From Paenibacillus sp. Soil522 (GTDB taxonomy: Bacteria > Bacillota > Bacilli > Paenibacillales > Paenibacillaceae), in contig NZ_LMRV01000099.1 of the NCBI RefSeq assembly GCF_001428245.1, positions 62,864 to 126,863 of the forward strand: DNA of 64,000 nucleotides, in the 5' to 3' direction. A program made the translations under genes and the position numbers. The notes beneath the pieces were generated by a model, which did no database searches, was not told the DNA's origin, and saw only the letters and a program-made list of their open reading frames with translations. Each line of letters begins with the position of its first letter. The stretch's first letter is position 1. Positions 1 through 8,069 of the stretch are shown here, piece by piece.

Positions 1-117
1 CTGACGCTGCAATGGAATGGCCGATGGGCTGCGGATGACGCCCGTCTAAGAAAGCGGCTGGATCAGGCGCTGCTGCCTATTTTTAAGCTCCTTTACAAGG
101 AAATAAACACAGATTGA
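1..117 (+). CDS. C-terminal end of an unidentified protein (partial)
   Basis: An open frame runs from the first base to a TGA at 115-117 and gives 38 residues. The tail is basic and leucine-rich (contains RLRKRLDQALLP) and has no recognisable motif. The start lies outside the window. No function can be given. It could be a chance frame, but it ends at a sensible distance before the next gene. Confidence 0.45.
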   Translation: MTLQWNGRWAADDARLRKRLDQALLPIFKLLYKEINTD

Positions 118-202
118 CCGTTTTTGTGGTACAATGATACGGGCAAATCGAGTAATTTGCAGTCTTTGATTAAGTTGTATACATGAATGGAGATAAAAAC
201 AA

Positions 203-1759
203 ATGAGTTTGTTAACAGTTGAGCAATTATCACATACGTTTGGCGATCGCGTACTGTTTAGAAATGTATCTTTCCGTTTGCTGGAGGGGGAGCATGTCGG
301 GCTGGTTGGCGCGAACGGTACAGGGAAATCCACGCTTATGAATATTTTGACAGGAAAACTGTTGAAGGATGACGGCAAGGTGGAATGGACGCCCCGCGTT
401 CGTTATGGTTACTTGGACCAGCATACGAAGCTAGAACCAGGCAAAACAATCCGAGACGTTTTGAAGGATGCGTTTTTGCCATTGCTTGAATTAGAAGAGG
501 AGCTTAACCTTATAGCTGCGCAAATGGGTGATGCCGATGCGGATACACTGGATCAGCTCTTAGTCCGTATGGGCGAAATTCAAGAGGAGCTTGAGATCGG
601 CGATTTTTATTTAATCGATGTGAAGGTCGATGAGATGGCAAATGGTTTAGGACTTAATGCAATCGGTCTTGACCGCGACGTAACGGCGCTTAGCGGAGGA
701 CAACGGACGAAGGTTCTGCTCGCCAAGCTGCTGCTTGAGAAGCCGGGCGTCCTATTGCTCGATGAGCCTACGAACTATTTGGATGAAGAGCATATTAACT
801 GGCTGACTAACTATTTGAAAAATTACCCGCATTCCTTTGTTCTTATTTCACATGAAACGGGCTTTATGAACCAGGTCGTCAACGTTATTTATCATCTTGA
901 ATTTACGAAGATGACACGTTACTCGGCTAATTATGAGAAGTTTCTTGAGATGTCTGAGCTGAACAAAGCGCAGCATATCGACGCCTACGAGAAGCAAAAG
1001 GATTACATTAAAAAACAAGAGGATTTCATCCAGCGCAATAAAGCGCGTGCTTCGACTTCCGGCCGTGCAAAGAGCCGCGAGAAGCAGCTTGACCGCATCG
1101 ACCGCATCGACAAGCCAGAGGAGGCAGCAAAGCCGACCTTTAATTTTAAAGAATCCAGAACGAGCGGCAAGACCGTATTTGAAGCAGACGGCATGGTTAT
1201 CGGATACAATAAGCCGCTTCTGCCTAAGATGGATATGGTGATCGAGCGCGGCGATAAGATTGCTATCGTTGGCTGCAACGGCGTTGGTAAATCAACGCTC
1301 CTCAAGTCGATTCTTGGTGTTATTCCTCCGCTTGCAGGCAAGACCTATCTTGGTGATTATTTATCTTCTGCTTATTTCGAGCAGGAAGCTAAGGCTCCAA
1401 CGATGACTCCGCTGGAGGACGTATGGAATGAGTTTTCCTTTATGAACCAGCATGAGGTTCGGGCTGCGCTTGCCCGCTGCGGCTTGAAGAACGAGCATAT
1501 TACACGTGCGCTGAATCAGCTTAGCGGTGGAGAGCAGGCGAAGGTTCGTCTCTGCAAGCTGATGATGCGCGAGAGCAACTGGATTTTGTTCGATGAACCG
1601 ACGAACCACTTAGACATCGTCGCCAAAGCGGAATTGAAACGAGCGCTTCAAGCCTACAAGGGTACAGTCGTTCTCGTCTCTCACGAACCTGATTTTTATG
1701 AGGATTGGGTAACAAAAACGTGGGATGTAGAAGCTTGGTCGATGCAAACCCAGAGGTGA
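203..1759 (+). CDS. ABC-F family ATP-binding protein (two ABC domains)
   Basis: A 518-residue soluble protein with two ATP-binding cassettes in one chain and no membrane segment, the ABC-F layout. Seen: Walker A GANGTGKST near residue 36 and GCNGVGKST near 357; LSGGQ near 164 and LSGGE near 436; Walker B LLLDEPTNYLD and ILFDEPTNHLD. The charged linker at about 240-310 is rich in K and R. ABC-F proteins act on the ribosome as translation factors or antibiotic-protection factors; the overall look is closest to the YbiT/YkpA type. Whether this one protects against a drug cannot be told. ATG start has GGAG 11 bases upstream. The next gene follows after 7 bases. Confidence 0.9.
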   Translation: MSLLTVEQLSHTFGDRVLFRNVSFRLLEGEHVGLVGANGTGKSTLMNILTGKLLKDDGKVEWTPRVRYGYLDQHTKLEPGKTIRDVLKDAFLPLLELEEELNLIAAQMGDADADTLDQLLVRMGEIQEELEIGDFYLIDVKVDEMANGLGLNAIGLDRDVTALSGGQRTKVLLAKLLLEKPGVLLLDEPTNYLDEEHINWLTNYLKNYPHSFVLISHETGFMNQVVNVIYHLEFTKMTRYSANYEKFLEMSELNKAQHIDAYEKQKDYIKKQEDFIQRNKARASTSGRAKSREKQLDRIDRIDKPEEAAKPTFNFKESRTSGKTVFEADGMVIGYNKPLLPKMDMVIERGDKIAIVGCNGVGKSTLLKSILGVIPPLAGKTYLGDYLSSAYFEQEAKAPTMTPLEDVWNEFSFMNQHEVRAALARCGLKNEHITRALNQLSGGEQAKVRLCKLMMRESNWILFDEPTNHLDIVAKAELKRALQAYKGTVVLVSHEPDFYEDWVTKTWDVEAWSMQTQR

Positions 1760-1766
1760 TGGATAA

Positions 1767-2978
1767 ATGAATCGGCGAGGCTTTAGCTTTGCAGCATTGT
1801 GGGAAGTGTTCTGGACCGCATGCAAGCTTGGACTGACCTCATTCGGAGGACCTATCGCTCATATCGGCTATTTTCGTGATGAATATGTCGTACGGAGACA
1901 GTGGCTTAATGAGCGGGCATTTGCTGATTTGGTAGCGTTATGCCAATTTCTTCCAGGACCTGCCAGCAGCCAGCTTGGTATGGCGATCGGGGCGGGCCGT
2001 GCAGGAATAATCGGCGCGATTGCGGCGTGGATTGGTTTCACGCTGCCGTCTGCCATTCTCATGATCGCTTTTGCCTATGGCGCGGACGTCATATTACTGG
2101 GCGATGCTGGTTGGCTTCAAGGCTTAAAGCTTGCTGCCGTAGCGATTGTAGCTCAAGCGGTATGGAGCATGTCGAGAACATTAGCGCCGGACCGCTTGAG
2201 AGGAACGCTAGCGCTTGGTGCAGCGGGGATGGCCATTTTGCTGCCCGGCATGTGGGGGCAGCTATTGCCTCTTTTGTTATGCGCAGGGATCGGATTCGTA
2301 CTGCTTAAGCCGCAAGAGGAAACAGCTGTCAACGGGAAGGATCAGAATGCGCCGCGGACGACAGGCCGCGTAGCCGCTGTATGCATGCTTGTCCTATTTT
2401 TTCTGCTCCTGTTCCTGCTGCCGCTCTTAAGCCGCTGGACCGGATCAGCTTTATTATCCTTTATCGATGGTTTTTTCCGCGCCGGCTCACTCGTATTCGG
2501 AGGAGGGCATGTCGTACTTCCGATGCTGGAAGATGCATTTCTTGGAACTGGAGTAAACCAGCTAACGAATGATCAATTTATGTCGGGCTATGGTGCGGTA
2601 CAAGCGGTGCCGGGCCCATTGTTTACATTCGCAGCCTATATCGGCGCCGCGATTCAGGATGGGCGCATGCGTATTGTCTATGCGGGCATAGCACTGGCCG
2701 CTATTTTTCTGCCATCGTTTCTATTATTAATTGGCGCATTGCCGTATTGGGAATCCCTGAAGAAAAATAGAGCTGCGCAGGCTGCTCTTAAAGGAGTGAA
2801 TGCCGGCATCGTCGGTATCCTTCTAGCGGCCTTATATGATCCTATATTTGTAGATACGGTTAAGACATCCATTCAATTTGTGTTTGTAATAGTGCTATTT
2901 ATTTTTTTGCAACTATGGAAACGTCCACCCTGGCAAGCTGTCTTACTCGCGGCAATCGCCGGTCTACTTTTTTTGTAG
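1767..2978 (+). CDS. chrA: ChrA/CHR family chromate transporter, two-domain form
   Basis: A 403-residue polytopic membrane protein of the CHR family, which in studied members exports chromate. Both halves carry the family signature: LGLTSFGGPIAHIGYF near residue 21 and the related SLVFGGGHVVLPMLED near 240, so this is the fused two-domain form. At least ten hydrophobic segments are visible. It lies 7 bases after the ABC-F gene and is probably cotranscribed. Many CHR proteins have no proven chromate role, so the substrate is inferred from family only. ATG start with weak upstream GGTGATGG. Confidence 0.85.
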   Translation: MNRRGFSFAALWEVFWTACKLGLTSFGGPIAHIGYFRDEYVVRRQWLNERAFADLVALCQFLPGPASSQLGMAIGAGRAGIIGAIAAWIGFTLPSAILMIAFAYGADVILLGDAGWLQGLKLAAVAIVAQAVWSMSRTLAPDRLRGTLALGAAGMAILLPGMWGQLLPLLLCAGIGFVLLKPQEETAVNGKDQNAPRTTGRVAAVCMLVLFFLLLFLLPLLSRWTGSALLSFIDGFFRAGSLVFGGGHVVLPMLEDAFLGTGVNQLTNDQFMSGYGAVQAVPGPLFTFAAYIGAAIQDGRMRIVYAGIALAAIFLPSFLLLIGALPYWESLKKNRAAQAALKGVNAGIVGILLAALYDPIFVDTVKTSIQFVFVIVLFIFLQLWKRPPWQAVLLAAIAGLLFL

Positions 2979-3049
2979 ATCGGCTTGCTTGCATTTGTGA
3001 AACGTCTTCATTATGATAAATTTATTCGTTCTCGCGTAAAGAACGTCGC

Positions 3050-3072
3050 TATTCCCTTAAGGTAAGGGAATA
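3050..3072. promoter_or_regulatory. Perfect 23-bp palindrome, possible operator
   Basis: Arms TATTCCCTTA and TAAGGGAATA are exact reverse complements separated by AGG. The site ends 30 bases before the response-regulator start codon. It has no following T-run, so a terminator is unlikely. A binding site for the regulator itself (autoregulation) is a reasonable inference, not shown. Confidence 0.5.
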
Positions 3073-3102
3073 TTTACAACTGGAAGCAGGTGAACCTCTA
3101 AG

Positions 3103-3801
3103 ATGAAAGAACGTATCCTTGTCGTAGAAGATGAAGCGGGCATTTCCCGAATTTTGCAGCTTGAGCTGGAGCATGAGGGCTATACGGTAGGAACGGCCGC
3201 CAACGGCCGCACCGGTTATGAAATGGCTTCGACAGGAGATTGGGAGCTAGTCCTGCTCGACGTCATGCTGCCTGAGATGAGCGGCATTGAAGTGCTGAGA
3301 TTGCTGCGCCAAGCGGGCAATCCGGTGCCGATTATATTATTGACTGCCCGCGATACCGTGCCGGATAAGGTTAGCGGCTTCGAGCATGGCGCCAATGATT
3401 ATATTACGAAGCCTTTTGCGATGGAAGAGCTGCTTGCCCGCGTGCGAAACATATTGCGCATATTCCAGCAGTATCCGCGTGAAGCGGAAGGCTCTGACAT
3501 GATAAAAGTAGGCGATCTGACGATTGAGCTGCGCACGCGCAAAGTCTACCGGAAAGATATTTTAATCGAGCTGACGCCGCGTGAATTTGAGCTGCTTGTT
3601 TATCTCGTAGAAAACAAAAATGATGAAAAATCGCGCGAAGATATATTATCAGAAGTTTGGGGCTATGATTTTATCGGCGAAACGAACCTGGTTGATGTTT
3701 ATATCCGCTATTTGCGCCAGAAGCTCGACAAGGGCTACCGCCACAAGCTCATTCATACCGTACGCGGAGTAGGCTATATGATAAAGGAGCCGGATGCATG
3801 A
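3103..3801 (+). CDS. OmpR/PhoB-family response regulator
   Basis: A 232-residue two-component response regulator. The receiver domain has the acidic pair E9/D10, phosphoacceptor D53 in LLDVMLPEMSG, T81 and K103 in ITKPF. A C-terminal winged helix (about 130-230) has the typical LTPREFELLVYL and VRGVGYM segments. The start is supported by GCAGGTGA upstream. Its stop overlaps the start of the following kinase by 4 bases (ATGA), so the two are coupled. It resembles the ArlR/YkoG group, but the stimulus is unknown. A perfect palindrome lies just upstream. Confidence 0.93.
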   Translation: MKERILVVEDEAGISRILQLELEHEGYTVGTAANGRTGYEMASTGDWELVLLDVMLPEMSGIEVLRLLRQAGNPVPIILLTARDTVPDKVSGFEHGANDYITKPFAMEELLARVRNILRIFQQYPREAEGSDMIKVGDLTIELRTRKVYRKDILIELTPREFELLVYLVENKNDEKSREDILSEVWGYDFIGETNLVDVYIRYLRQKLDKGYRHKLIHTVRGVGYMIKEPDA

Positions 3802-5153
3802 CACTGCGCAAACGGTTTACACTTTTTACTATTTTTTGGTTAATTTTTATTTTGATCCTGTTCAATATATTCGTTTACTTTTATGTGATCAAAATTACAA
3901 CGGAAAGCGAAGAAGAGGTTATTGCGAATAAGGTGAATCTCATGCTGGAGAATCCCCGAATTCAGAGCGGGCGAGGGTTGAATTATCCGGAGCTGCTCAA
4001 TGAGTATGACAACTTAAACGAAATGATTCGCATTATAGCGCCTAATAACAGAGTCGTTAATATTTCGGGCTCGAACGAGCTGCTTCAGGAGCTGCCGGCT
4101 ACCTTCGAGGCACATCATCACACCGGGATGATTACGAAGGGCGGAGAGCGTATTATATTTATGCGCGTGCCGCTTTATGACGGGAATCGCGTCATCGCGA
4201 TGCTTGAGGTTAACCGGATATTGGACGAGCTGGACGACTACTTGAAAGTGCTGGTCGCCGCGCTTAGCGTGACGAGCGGAGGCGCCATTTTGTTCGCTAT
4301 ATTCGGTACGTATTGGTTTACTTCCAGACTTACGGCCCCTATTCAGCAGATGGTTAATACGATGCGGGAAATCGATCGGAGCGGCAAGCTCAGACAAATC
4401 GAGCTGAACAGCCGCGAAGAATCCGCAGAGCTGTTACAGCTCGTTCGTGCTTTTAATCAAATGATTGAGCGGCTTGACCGCACGTTTGCCAAGCAGAAGC
4501 AGTTCGTAGCGGATGCTTCGCATGAGCTAAAAACGCCGCTTACGGTCATCAGCAGCTATGCCGGGATGCTGAAACGATGGGGACGCGATGACGAGAGCTT
4601 GCGCAATGAAGCAATCGAGGCTATCGATAAGGAAGCCAACCGTTTGCAAAATTTAACGAAATCGATGCTCATGCTTGCCGAGGCCGAGCAAGAGGATTGG
4701 CTGCGTCAGGAGCTGTTCGATGTCGTCCAAGTCGTCGATGAGCTTGCAACGATGCTTCAAACAACCTTCGGGCGTCCGATTCGAGTGAAAGCGATGTCCA
4801 AGGTCGTTCGCATGGTCGGCGACAAAGATAAAATCAGGCAGCTTTTGGTCATTTTGCTGGACAATGCGATTAAATATTCGAAAGAGCCGATTGATGTGAC
4901 GATTTCTCTCGCAAGACATATCGTCAAAATCGATGTCAAAGATAAAGGCATGGGCATACCGGAAAATGAAATTCCGCATCTGTTCGAGCGCTTCTACCGT
5001 GTAGATGGCGCTAGAAGCCGTACAACCGGCGGCGTAGGCCTCGGCTTGTCTATAGCCAAACGAATCGTTGATTTGCATGAGGGAAAGGTCGATGTATTTA
5101 GCTTGCCTGATTTAGGCACGACGATCACCCTGCAGTTCAAGCAGCGGAAATAA
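3798..5153 (+). CDS. Membrane sensor histidine kinase with HAMP domain
   Basis: A 451-residue kinase paired with the upstream regulator through a 4-base overlap. Residues 10-32 form the first membrane segment and about 150-175 the second, enclosing an extracellular sensor of roughly 115 residues. A HAMP region follows (SRLTAPIQQM, near 177). The phosphoacceptor is H242 in ASHELKTPL. The ATPase part has DNAIKYS, DKGMGIP and GGVGLGLSIAKR. The design fits ArlS/YkoH-like kinases. The sensor domain gives no clue to the ligand. Confidence 0.92.
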   Translation: MTLRKRFTLFTIFWLIFILILFNIFVYFYVIKITTESEEEVIANKVNLMLENPRIQSGRGLNYPELLNEYDNLNEMIRIIAPNNRVVNISGSNELLQELPATFEAHHHTGMITKGGERIIFMRVPLYDGNRVIAMLEVNRILDELDDYLKVLVAALSVTSGGAILFAIFGTYWFTSRLTAPIQQMVNTMREIDRSGKLRQIELNSREESAELLQLVRAFNQMIERLDRTFAKQKQFVADASHELKTPLTVISSYAGMLKRWGRDDESLRNEAIEAIDKEANRLQNLTKSMLMLAEAEQEDWLRQELFDVVQVVDELATMLQTTFGRPIRVKAMSKVVRMVGDKDKIRQLLVILLDNAIKYSKEPIDVTISLARHIVKIDVKDKGMGIPENEIPHLFERFYRVDGARSRTTGGVGLGLSIAKRIVDLHEGKVDVFSLPDLGTTITLQFKQRK

Positions 5154-5181
5154 TAACGGTTAGTATTGGAGGCTTTGGCAA

Positions 5182-6042
5182 ATGAAGTTTCGTACGGCAG
5201 CAGTACAATATAAGCTTGCTGATATTAGCTCGTTTGAGCAATTCGCCGAGCAAGTGACGCATTATGTGCGAAATGCACAAGAATACGGGGTGCAATTTAT
5301 TTTGTTTCCCGAATTCATGACAACGCAATTAATGTCGATTGGCGACGGGCAGGGCGAAGCGCTTCCTATTGAGCGGCTGCCCGATTTTACAGAGGACTAC
5401 TTGCAATTATTCCGCTCGCTGGCAGAAGAGTATGCTGTATACATTGTCGGAGGAACCCATGTCATTAAGGATACGGATGGCAAACTTCGCAATGCCGCGC
5501 ATCTCTTTCACCCTGATGGCAAAATTGACGTTCAGCACAAAATCCATCTTACGCCTTCCGAGGCAGAGGGCTGGAACATGTCGCCAGGTGAGTCTATTGA
5601 GGTGTTCGATACCGCATTCGGAACGATTGCGATGCTGACCTGCTACGATATCGAATTTCCGGAGATCGTACGGATGGCCCGCGCGAAAGGGGCAGACGTT
5701 ATTTTCTGCCCTTCCTGCACGGATGACCGGCACGGCTTCTATCGCGTTAGATATTGCTGTCATGCCAGAGCCGTTGAAAATCAAGTGTACGTCGTGACAA
5801 CAGGAACGGTAGGCTCGCTGCGTAAAGTGGATCTTATGCGCTCGAACTTTGGTCAGGCAGCCATCATTGCTCCGAATGATATTCCTTTTCCGCCGGCAGG
5901 CATTTTGAGCGAGGGGATCATTAACGATGATATGCTCGTAGTTGCCGATCTTGATTTGGCGCTGCTGGAGGATGTGAGAGTGAAGGGCTCGGTAACGACC
6001 TGGCGCGATCGCCGCACTGATTTGTATCCGGATTGGAAATAA
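5182..6042 (+). CDS. Carbon-nitrogen hydrolase (nitrilase superfamily)
   Basis: A 286-residue enzyme of the nitrilase superfamily, which hydrolyses C-N bonds in amides or nitriles. The catalytic triad is visible: E44 in LFPEF, K120 in HKIHLTP and C154 in LTCYDIEFPE. Length is normal for a single-domain member. ATG follows TTGGAGGC. The stop codon overlaps the next gene, an acetyltransferase, by 10 bases. In other bacilli a hydrolase and a GNAT domain of similar kinds occur fused (YhcX type), so the two products probably work together. The substrate is unknown. Confidence 0.9.
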   Translation: MKFRTAAVQYKLADISSFEQFAEQVTHYVRNAQEYGVQFILFPEFMTTQLMSIGDGQGEALPIERLPDFTEDYLQLFRSLAEEYAVYIVGGTHVIKDTDGKLRNAAHLFHPDGKIDVQHKIHLTPSEAEGWNMSPGESIEVFDTAFGTIAMLTCYDIEFPEIVRMARAKGADVIFCPSCTDDRHGFYRVRYCCHARAVENQVYVVTTGTVGSLRKVDLMRSNFGQAAIIAPNDIPFPPAGILSEGIINDDMLVVADLDLALLEDVRVKGSVTTWRDRRTDLYPDWK

Positions 6043-6632
6043 ACTTTGATTTCGAGGCTTTGATTGATGTACAGCGGGTAAGCTTTCACCCGCCGTTCCC
6101 AGAGGAGCTTTGGTGGAATACGGATCAGCTGACCGAGCATGTTTCACGTTTTCCGGAAGGAGCCCTGTGCGCGGAAGCGGACGGCCGCATCATTGGCTCG
6201 ATGACCGGACTTCTAGTCGATATGAATGATTACGGTCATTCGCATAACTGGGAAACCATTACCGGCGGCGGTTATATTCGCAATCATAATGTTAATGGAG
6301 ATACACTTTACGTTGTAGATATTTGCGTTATTCCGGAATATCGCAAGTCCGGCATTGGCAAGTTGCTTATGCAGACGATGTATGAAACGGTTGTGCAGCT
6401 GGGCCTCCGTAATTTGCTTGGCGGAGGGCGAATGCCTGGCTATGGCGCGCATGCGCATGAGATTACGCCGGAGGCTTATTTGGATAAGGTGCTGCAAGGG
6501 GAATGGAAAGATCCCGTCATTACATTTTTGCTTAGGTGCGGCCGAATGCCCATAGGTGTTGCCCATCATTATTTAGAAGACGAGCAGTCGAATAACTGCG
6601 CAGCTATCATGGAGTGGCATCCGTTCAAATAA
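6033..6632 (+). CDS. GNAT-family N-acetyltransferase
   Basis: A 199-residue acetyltransferase. The acetyl-CoA-binding region is at VVDICVIPEYRKSGIGKLLM (about residues 93-112). The frame has a TTG start inside the end of the hydrolase gene, with no good ribosome site, so translation is probably coupled to the hydrolase. The first real ATG lies much further in and would cut the fold. The pair corresponds in content to the fused GNAT/hydrolase proteins of other bacilli, but here the order is reversed and the parts are separate. Confidence 0.85.
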   Translation: MEINFDFEALIDVQRVSFHPPFPEELWWNTDQLTEHVSRFPEGALCAEADGRIIGSMTGLLVDMNDYGHSHNWETITGGGYIRNHNVNGDTLYVVDICVIPEYRKSGIGKLLMQTMYETVVQLGLRNLLGGGRMPGYGAHAHEITPEAYLDKVLQGEWKDPVITFLLRCGRMPIGVAHHYLEDEQSNNCAAIMEWHPFK

Positions 6633-6647
6633 AGGAGACAAGCACTT

Positions 6648-6857
6648 ATGCTCATTTATCATCGTATTACTTCGATTGATGACCGTTATTTTGGTCCGTT
6701 ACATAAGCTTCTTCAAACGATATTCCCGCCGGAAGAAGTGCTTGCTGCCGAATTTTTAGAGGGCTATTATTTAGCGCTGCCGAATAAGCCGGCGGAATGG
6801 ATCCGCATGATGGAGAAGATTCGCGCATCGGAGACATTGGAGCTGCTGCCGCTATGA
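6648..6857 (+). pseudogene. Acetyltransferase remnant, apparently internally deleted in frame
   Basis: A 69-codon frame with an ATG and a good site (AAAGGAGA) 15 bases after the previous gene. The first ~35 residues look like the N-terminus of a GNAT protein (IDDRYFGPLHKLLQTIFPPEE), and the rest resembles a C-terminal tail (FLEGYYLALPNKP). The acetyl-CoA-binding core that should lie between them is absent. An in-frame internal deletion is the simplest reading. It may still be translated, since the next gene starts on its stop codon (ATGA). A genuine small protein cannot be excluded. Confidence 0.5.
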
Positions 6858-7630
6858 CAAGACTTACCTTTAGAGGAACCGGCGATTCCATGAGCGTGCC
6901 TCGCATATATTGCGACTGCGGCGTATGCACGGAAGCGAGGGATACGGGCGTCAATCGGCGTTTAAGATCATCCGTGCAAATCGAGGATCAGGATGCAGGA
7001 ATGATTTGGATCGATTGCGGGACGGATTTCGCAAAGCAATTAGAAGCCGCATCTCTGCGAACAGTAGATACGCTGCTGATTACTCACGCGCATTTCGATC
7101 ATATCGGCGGATTGGTAGAATGGGCGGATGCTTGCCGTTGGCTGAATACGAAAGGCCAAGCTTTTGCTCCGTCGGAAGTGATTCAAGCGATTTTAGACCG
7201 TTTTCCATGGCTTAGCCATCATATTCATTTTCAATCATTCGATCAGCCAATTACGCTCGGCAAATGGCTTGCTTCCAGCTGGCGCGTCAATCATGGTAAA
7301 AACGGCTATGCATACGCATTTCGCTTCGAGCATATAGAAACGGGCTATAAATGGGTATATTGCTCGGATTCCATTAATTTGACGGAGCAGCAGCAGCAGC
7401 CGCTGGCAAACCTTGACCTGCTTGTGCTCGGAACCAGCTTTTATCATGAACCGTTTCCATATGAAACACGTTCCGTCTATGATGTGCTTGAAGCGATCGA
7501 GCTGGTTAAGAAATGGGGACCAAAGCAGACCATTCTCACGCATATGTCGCATGATATTGATCTTAGAAAAGATTATAAGCTGCCGGAGCAGCTTGCATTT
7601 GCCTATACTGGCATGTCGGTAAGTATTTAA
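6854..7630 (+). CDS. PhnP-like MBL-fold metallo-hydrolase
   Basis: A 258-residue metallo-beta-lactamase-fold hydrolase. The metal motif THAHFDHIGG starts near residue 76. Early cysteines CDCGVC match the extra zinc site of PhnP-type phosphodiesterases; distal metal ligands are probably the histidines and aspartates in SDSINL and THMSHDID. The frame is open further upstream, but ATG at 6854 overlaps the preceding stop as ATGA and starts directly at the first strand (TRLTFRGTGDS), so it is preferred. Likely activity is phosphodiester hydrolysis; the substrate is unknown. Confidence 0.87.
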   Translation: MTRLTFRGTGDSMSVPRIYCDCGVCTEARDTGVNRRLRSSVQIEDQDAGMIWIDCGTDFAKQLEAASLRTVDTLLITHAHFDHIGGLVEWADACRWLNTKGQAFAPSEVIQAILDRFPWLSHHIHFQSFDQPITLGKWLASSWRVNHGKNGYAYAFRFEHIETGYKWVYCSDSINLTEQQQQPLANLDLLVLGTSFYHEPFPYETRSVYDVLEAIELVKKWGPKQTILTHMSHDIDLRKDYKLPEQLAFAYTGMSVSI

Positions 7631-7655
7631 GCAAAATCGGTATTTTGAATAATGC

Positions 7656-7685
7656 TTGACAATTCGCTTGTCTTTTTTGTACATT
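7656..7685 (+). promoter_or_regulatory. Sigma-A type promoter of the MutS2-like gene leader
   Basis: TTGACA at 7656-7661 and TACATT at 7680-7685 are separated by 18 bases. It stands 25 bases after the previous stop and would start a leader of about 380 bases before the MutS2-like gene. Confidence 0.6.
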
Positions 7686-7736
7686 ATTGAGGTAACCTTT
7701 AAATTATCCAAAACAAGGCTAAAAGGGGAAATTTTA

Positions 7737-7763
7737 ATGTTTGCTGGTGTCCTTAACTCATAA
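7737..7763 (+). CDS. Putative 8-residue leader peptide MFAGVLNS
   Basis: ATG at 7737 is preceded by AAGGGG with 8 bases of spacing, and the frame closes after eight codons with TAA. It lies about 50 bases after the predicted promoter and 140 bases before a terminator. This matches the layout of ribosome-stalling leader ORFs that control antibiotic-response genes. No homologue was recognised. Confidence 0.4.
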   Translation: MFAGVLNS

Positions 7764-7906
7764 ATTGGATATGGTCAGATAAACGATGGTCTTGCGGCCA
7801 TGCCCGGTGCCAATGCGCCGCGCAGCAAGGCTTTATTTCGTGATCTGACGCCAAGAGTTCTGGACATGAGGATTTCCGCCTGAAGCTATTCGACAGCGGC
7901 CCAATC

Positions 7907-7933
7907 ACCGTGCTCTCGCAGCACGGTTTTTTT
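7907..7933 (+). terminator. Intrinsic terminator in the leader (first)
   Basis: Perfect arms ACCGTGCT and AGCACGGT with a CTCGC loop, followed by seven more T residues. Confidence 0.85.
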
Positions 7934-7948
7934 ATATCCGTTTTCATG

Positions 7949-7965
7949 TTAACGATTGTCGTTAA
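7949..7965. promoter_or_regulatory. 17-bp palindrome between the two leader terminators
   Basis: TTAACGA and TCGTTAA flank TTG. It could be an operator for a second promoter between the terminators. No clear -35/-10 pair was found there. Confidence 0.3.
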
Positions 7966-7997
7966 TGATGGAACCGGTATTGGAGCATGCGTCGATC

Positions 7998-8041
7998 AAG
8001 ACAGGAATGGAACGCGCCCGCGTTCTGTTCCTGTCTTTTTT
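7998..8041 (+). terminator. Intrinsic terminator in the leader (second)
   Basis: A very long hairpin: arms 7998-8016 and 8019-8037 pair over about 19 positions including two G-T pairs, then a T-run. It ends 28 bases before the ATG of the MutS2-like gene, so expression needs read-through. Confidence 0.85.
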
Positions 8042-8069
8042 ATACCCAAAATCGGAGGAGGCTATAAAG

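Larger units (their letters stand above)
7690..8069 (+). promoter_or_regulatory. Long 5' leader with short ORF and two terminators
   Basis: This gene-free stretch holds, in order, a short ORF (7737-7763), a closing stem GTCAGAT/ATCTGAC (about 7776-7850) around two small hairpins, a terminator at 7907-7933, a small palindrome at 7949-7965 and a second terminator at 7998-8041. No T-box motif or known riboswitch signature was recognised. The layout suggests regulated read-through into the MutS2-like gene. Mechanism is inferred. Confidence 0.5.

Noticed and set aside
5407..6147. 246-codon minus-strand frame
   Set aside because: It is antisense to the hydrolase gene, has no ribosome site or domain-like sequence and mirrors codon bias of the real gene.
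7690..7933. T-box, 6S RNA or known riboswitch in the MutS2-like leader
   Set aside because: No AGGGTGG-type T-box sequence and no conserved core of the riboswitch classes I could recall; size and structure do not fit 6S RNA. Kept as an unassigned leader.
7956..8069. Longer N-terminus for the MutS2-like protein
   Set aside because: The extra codons run through the second terminator hairpin, and the ATG at 8070 has a far better ribosome site.
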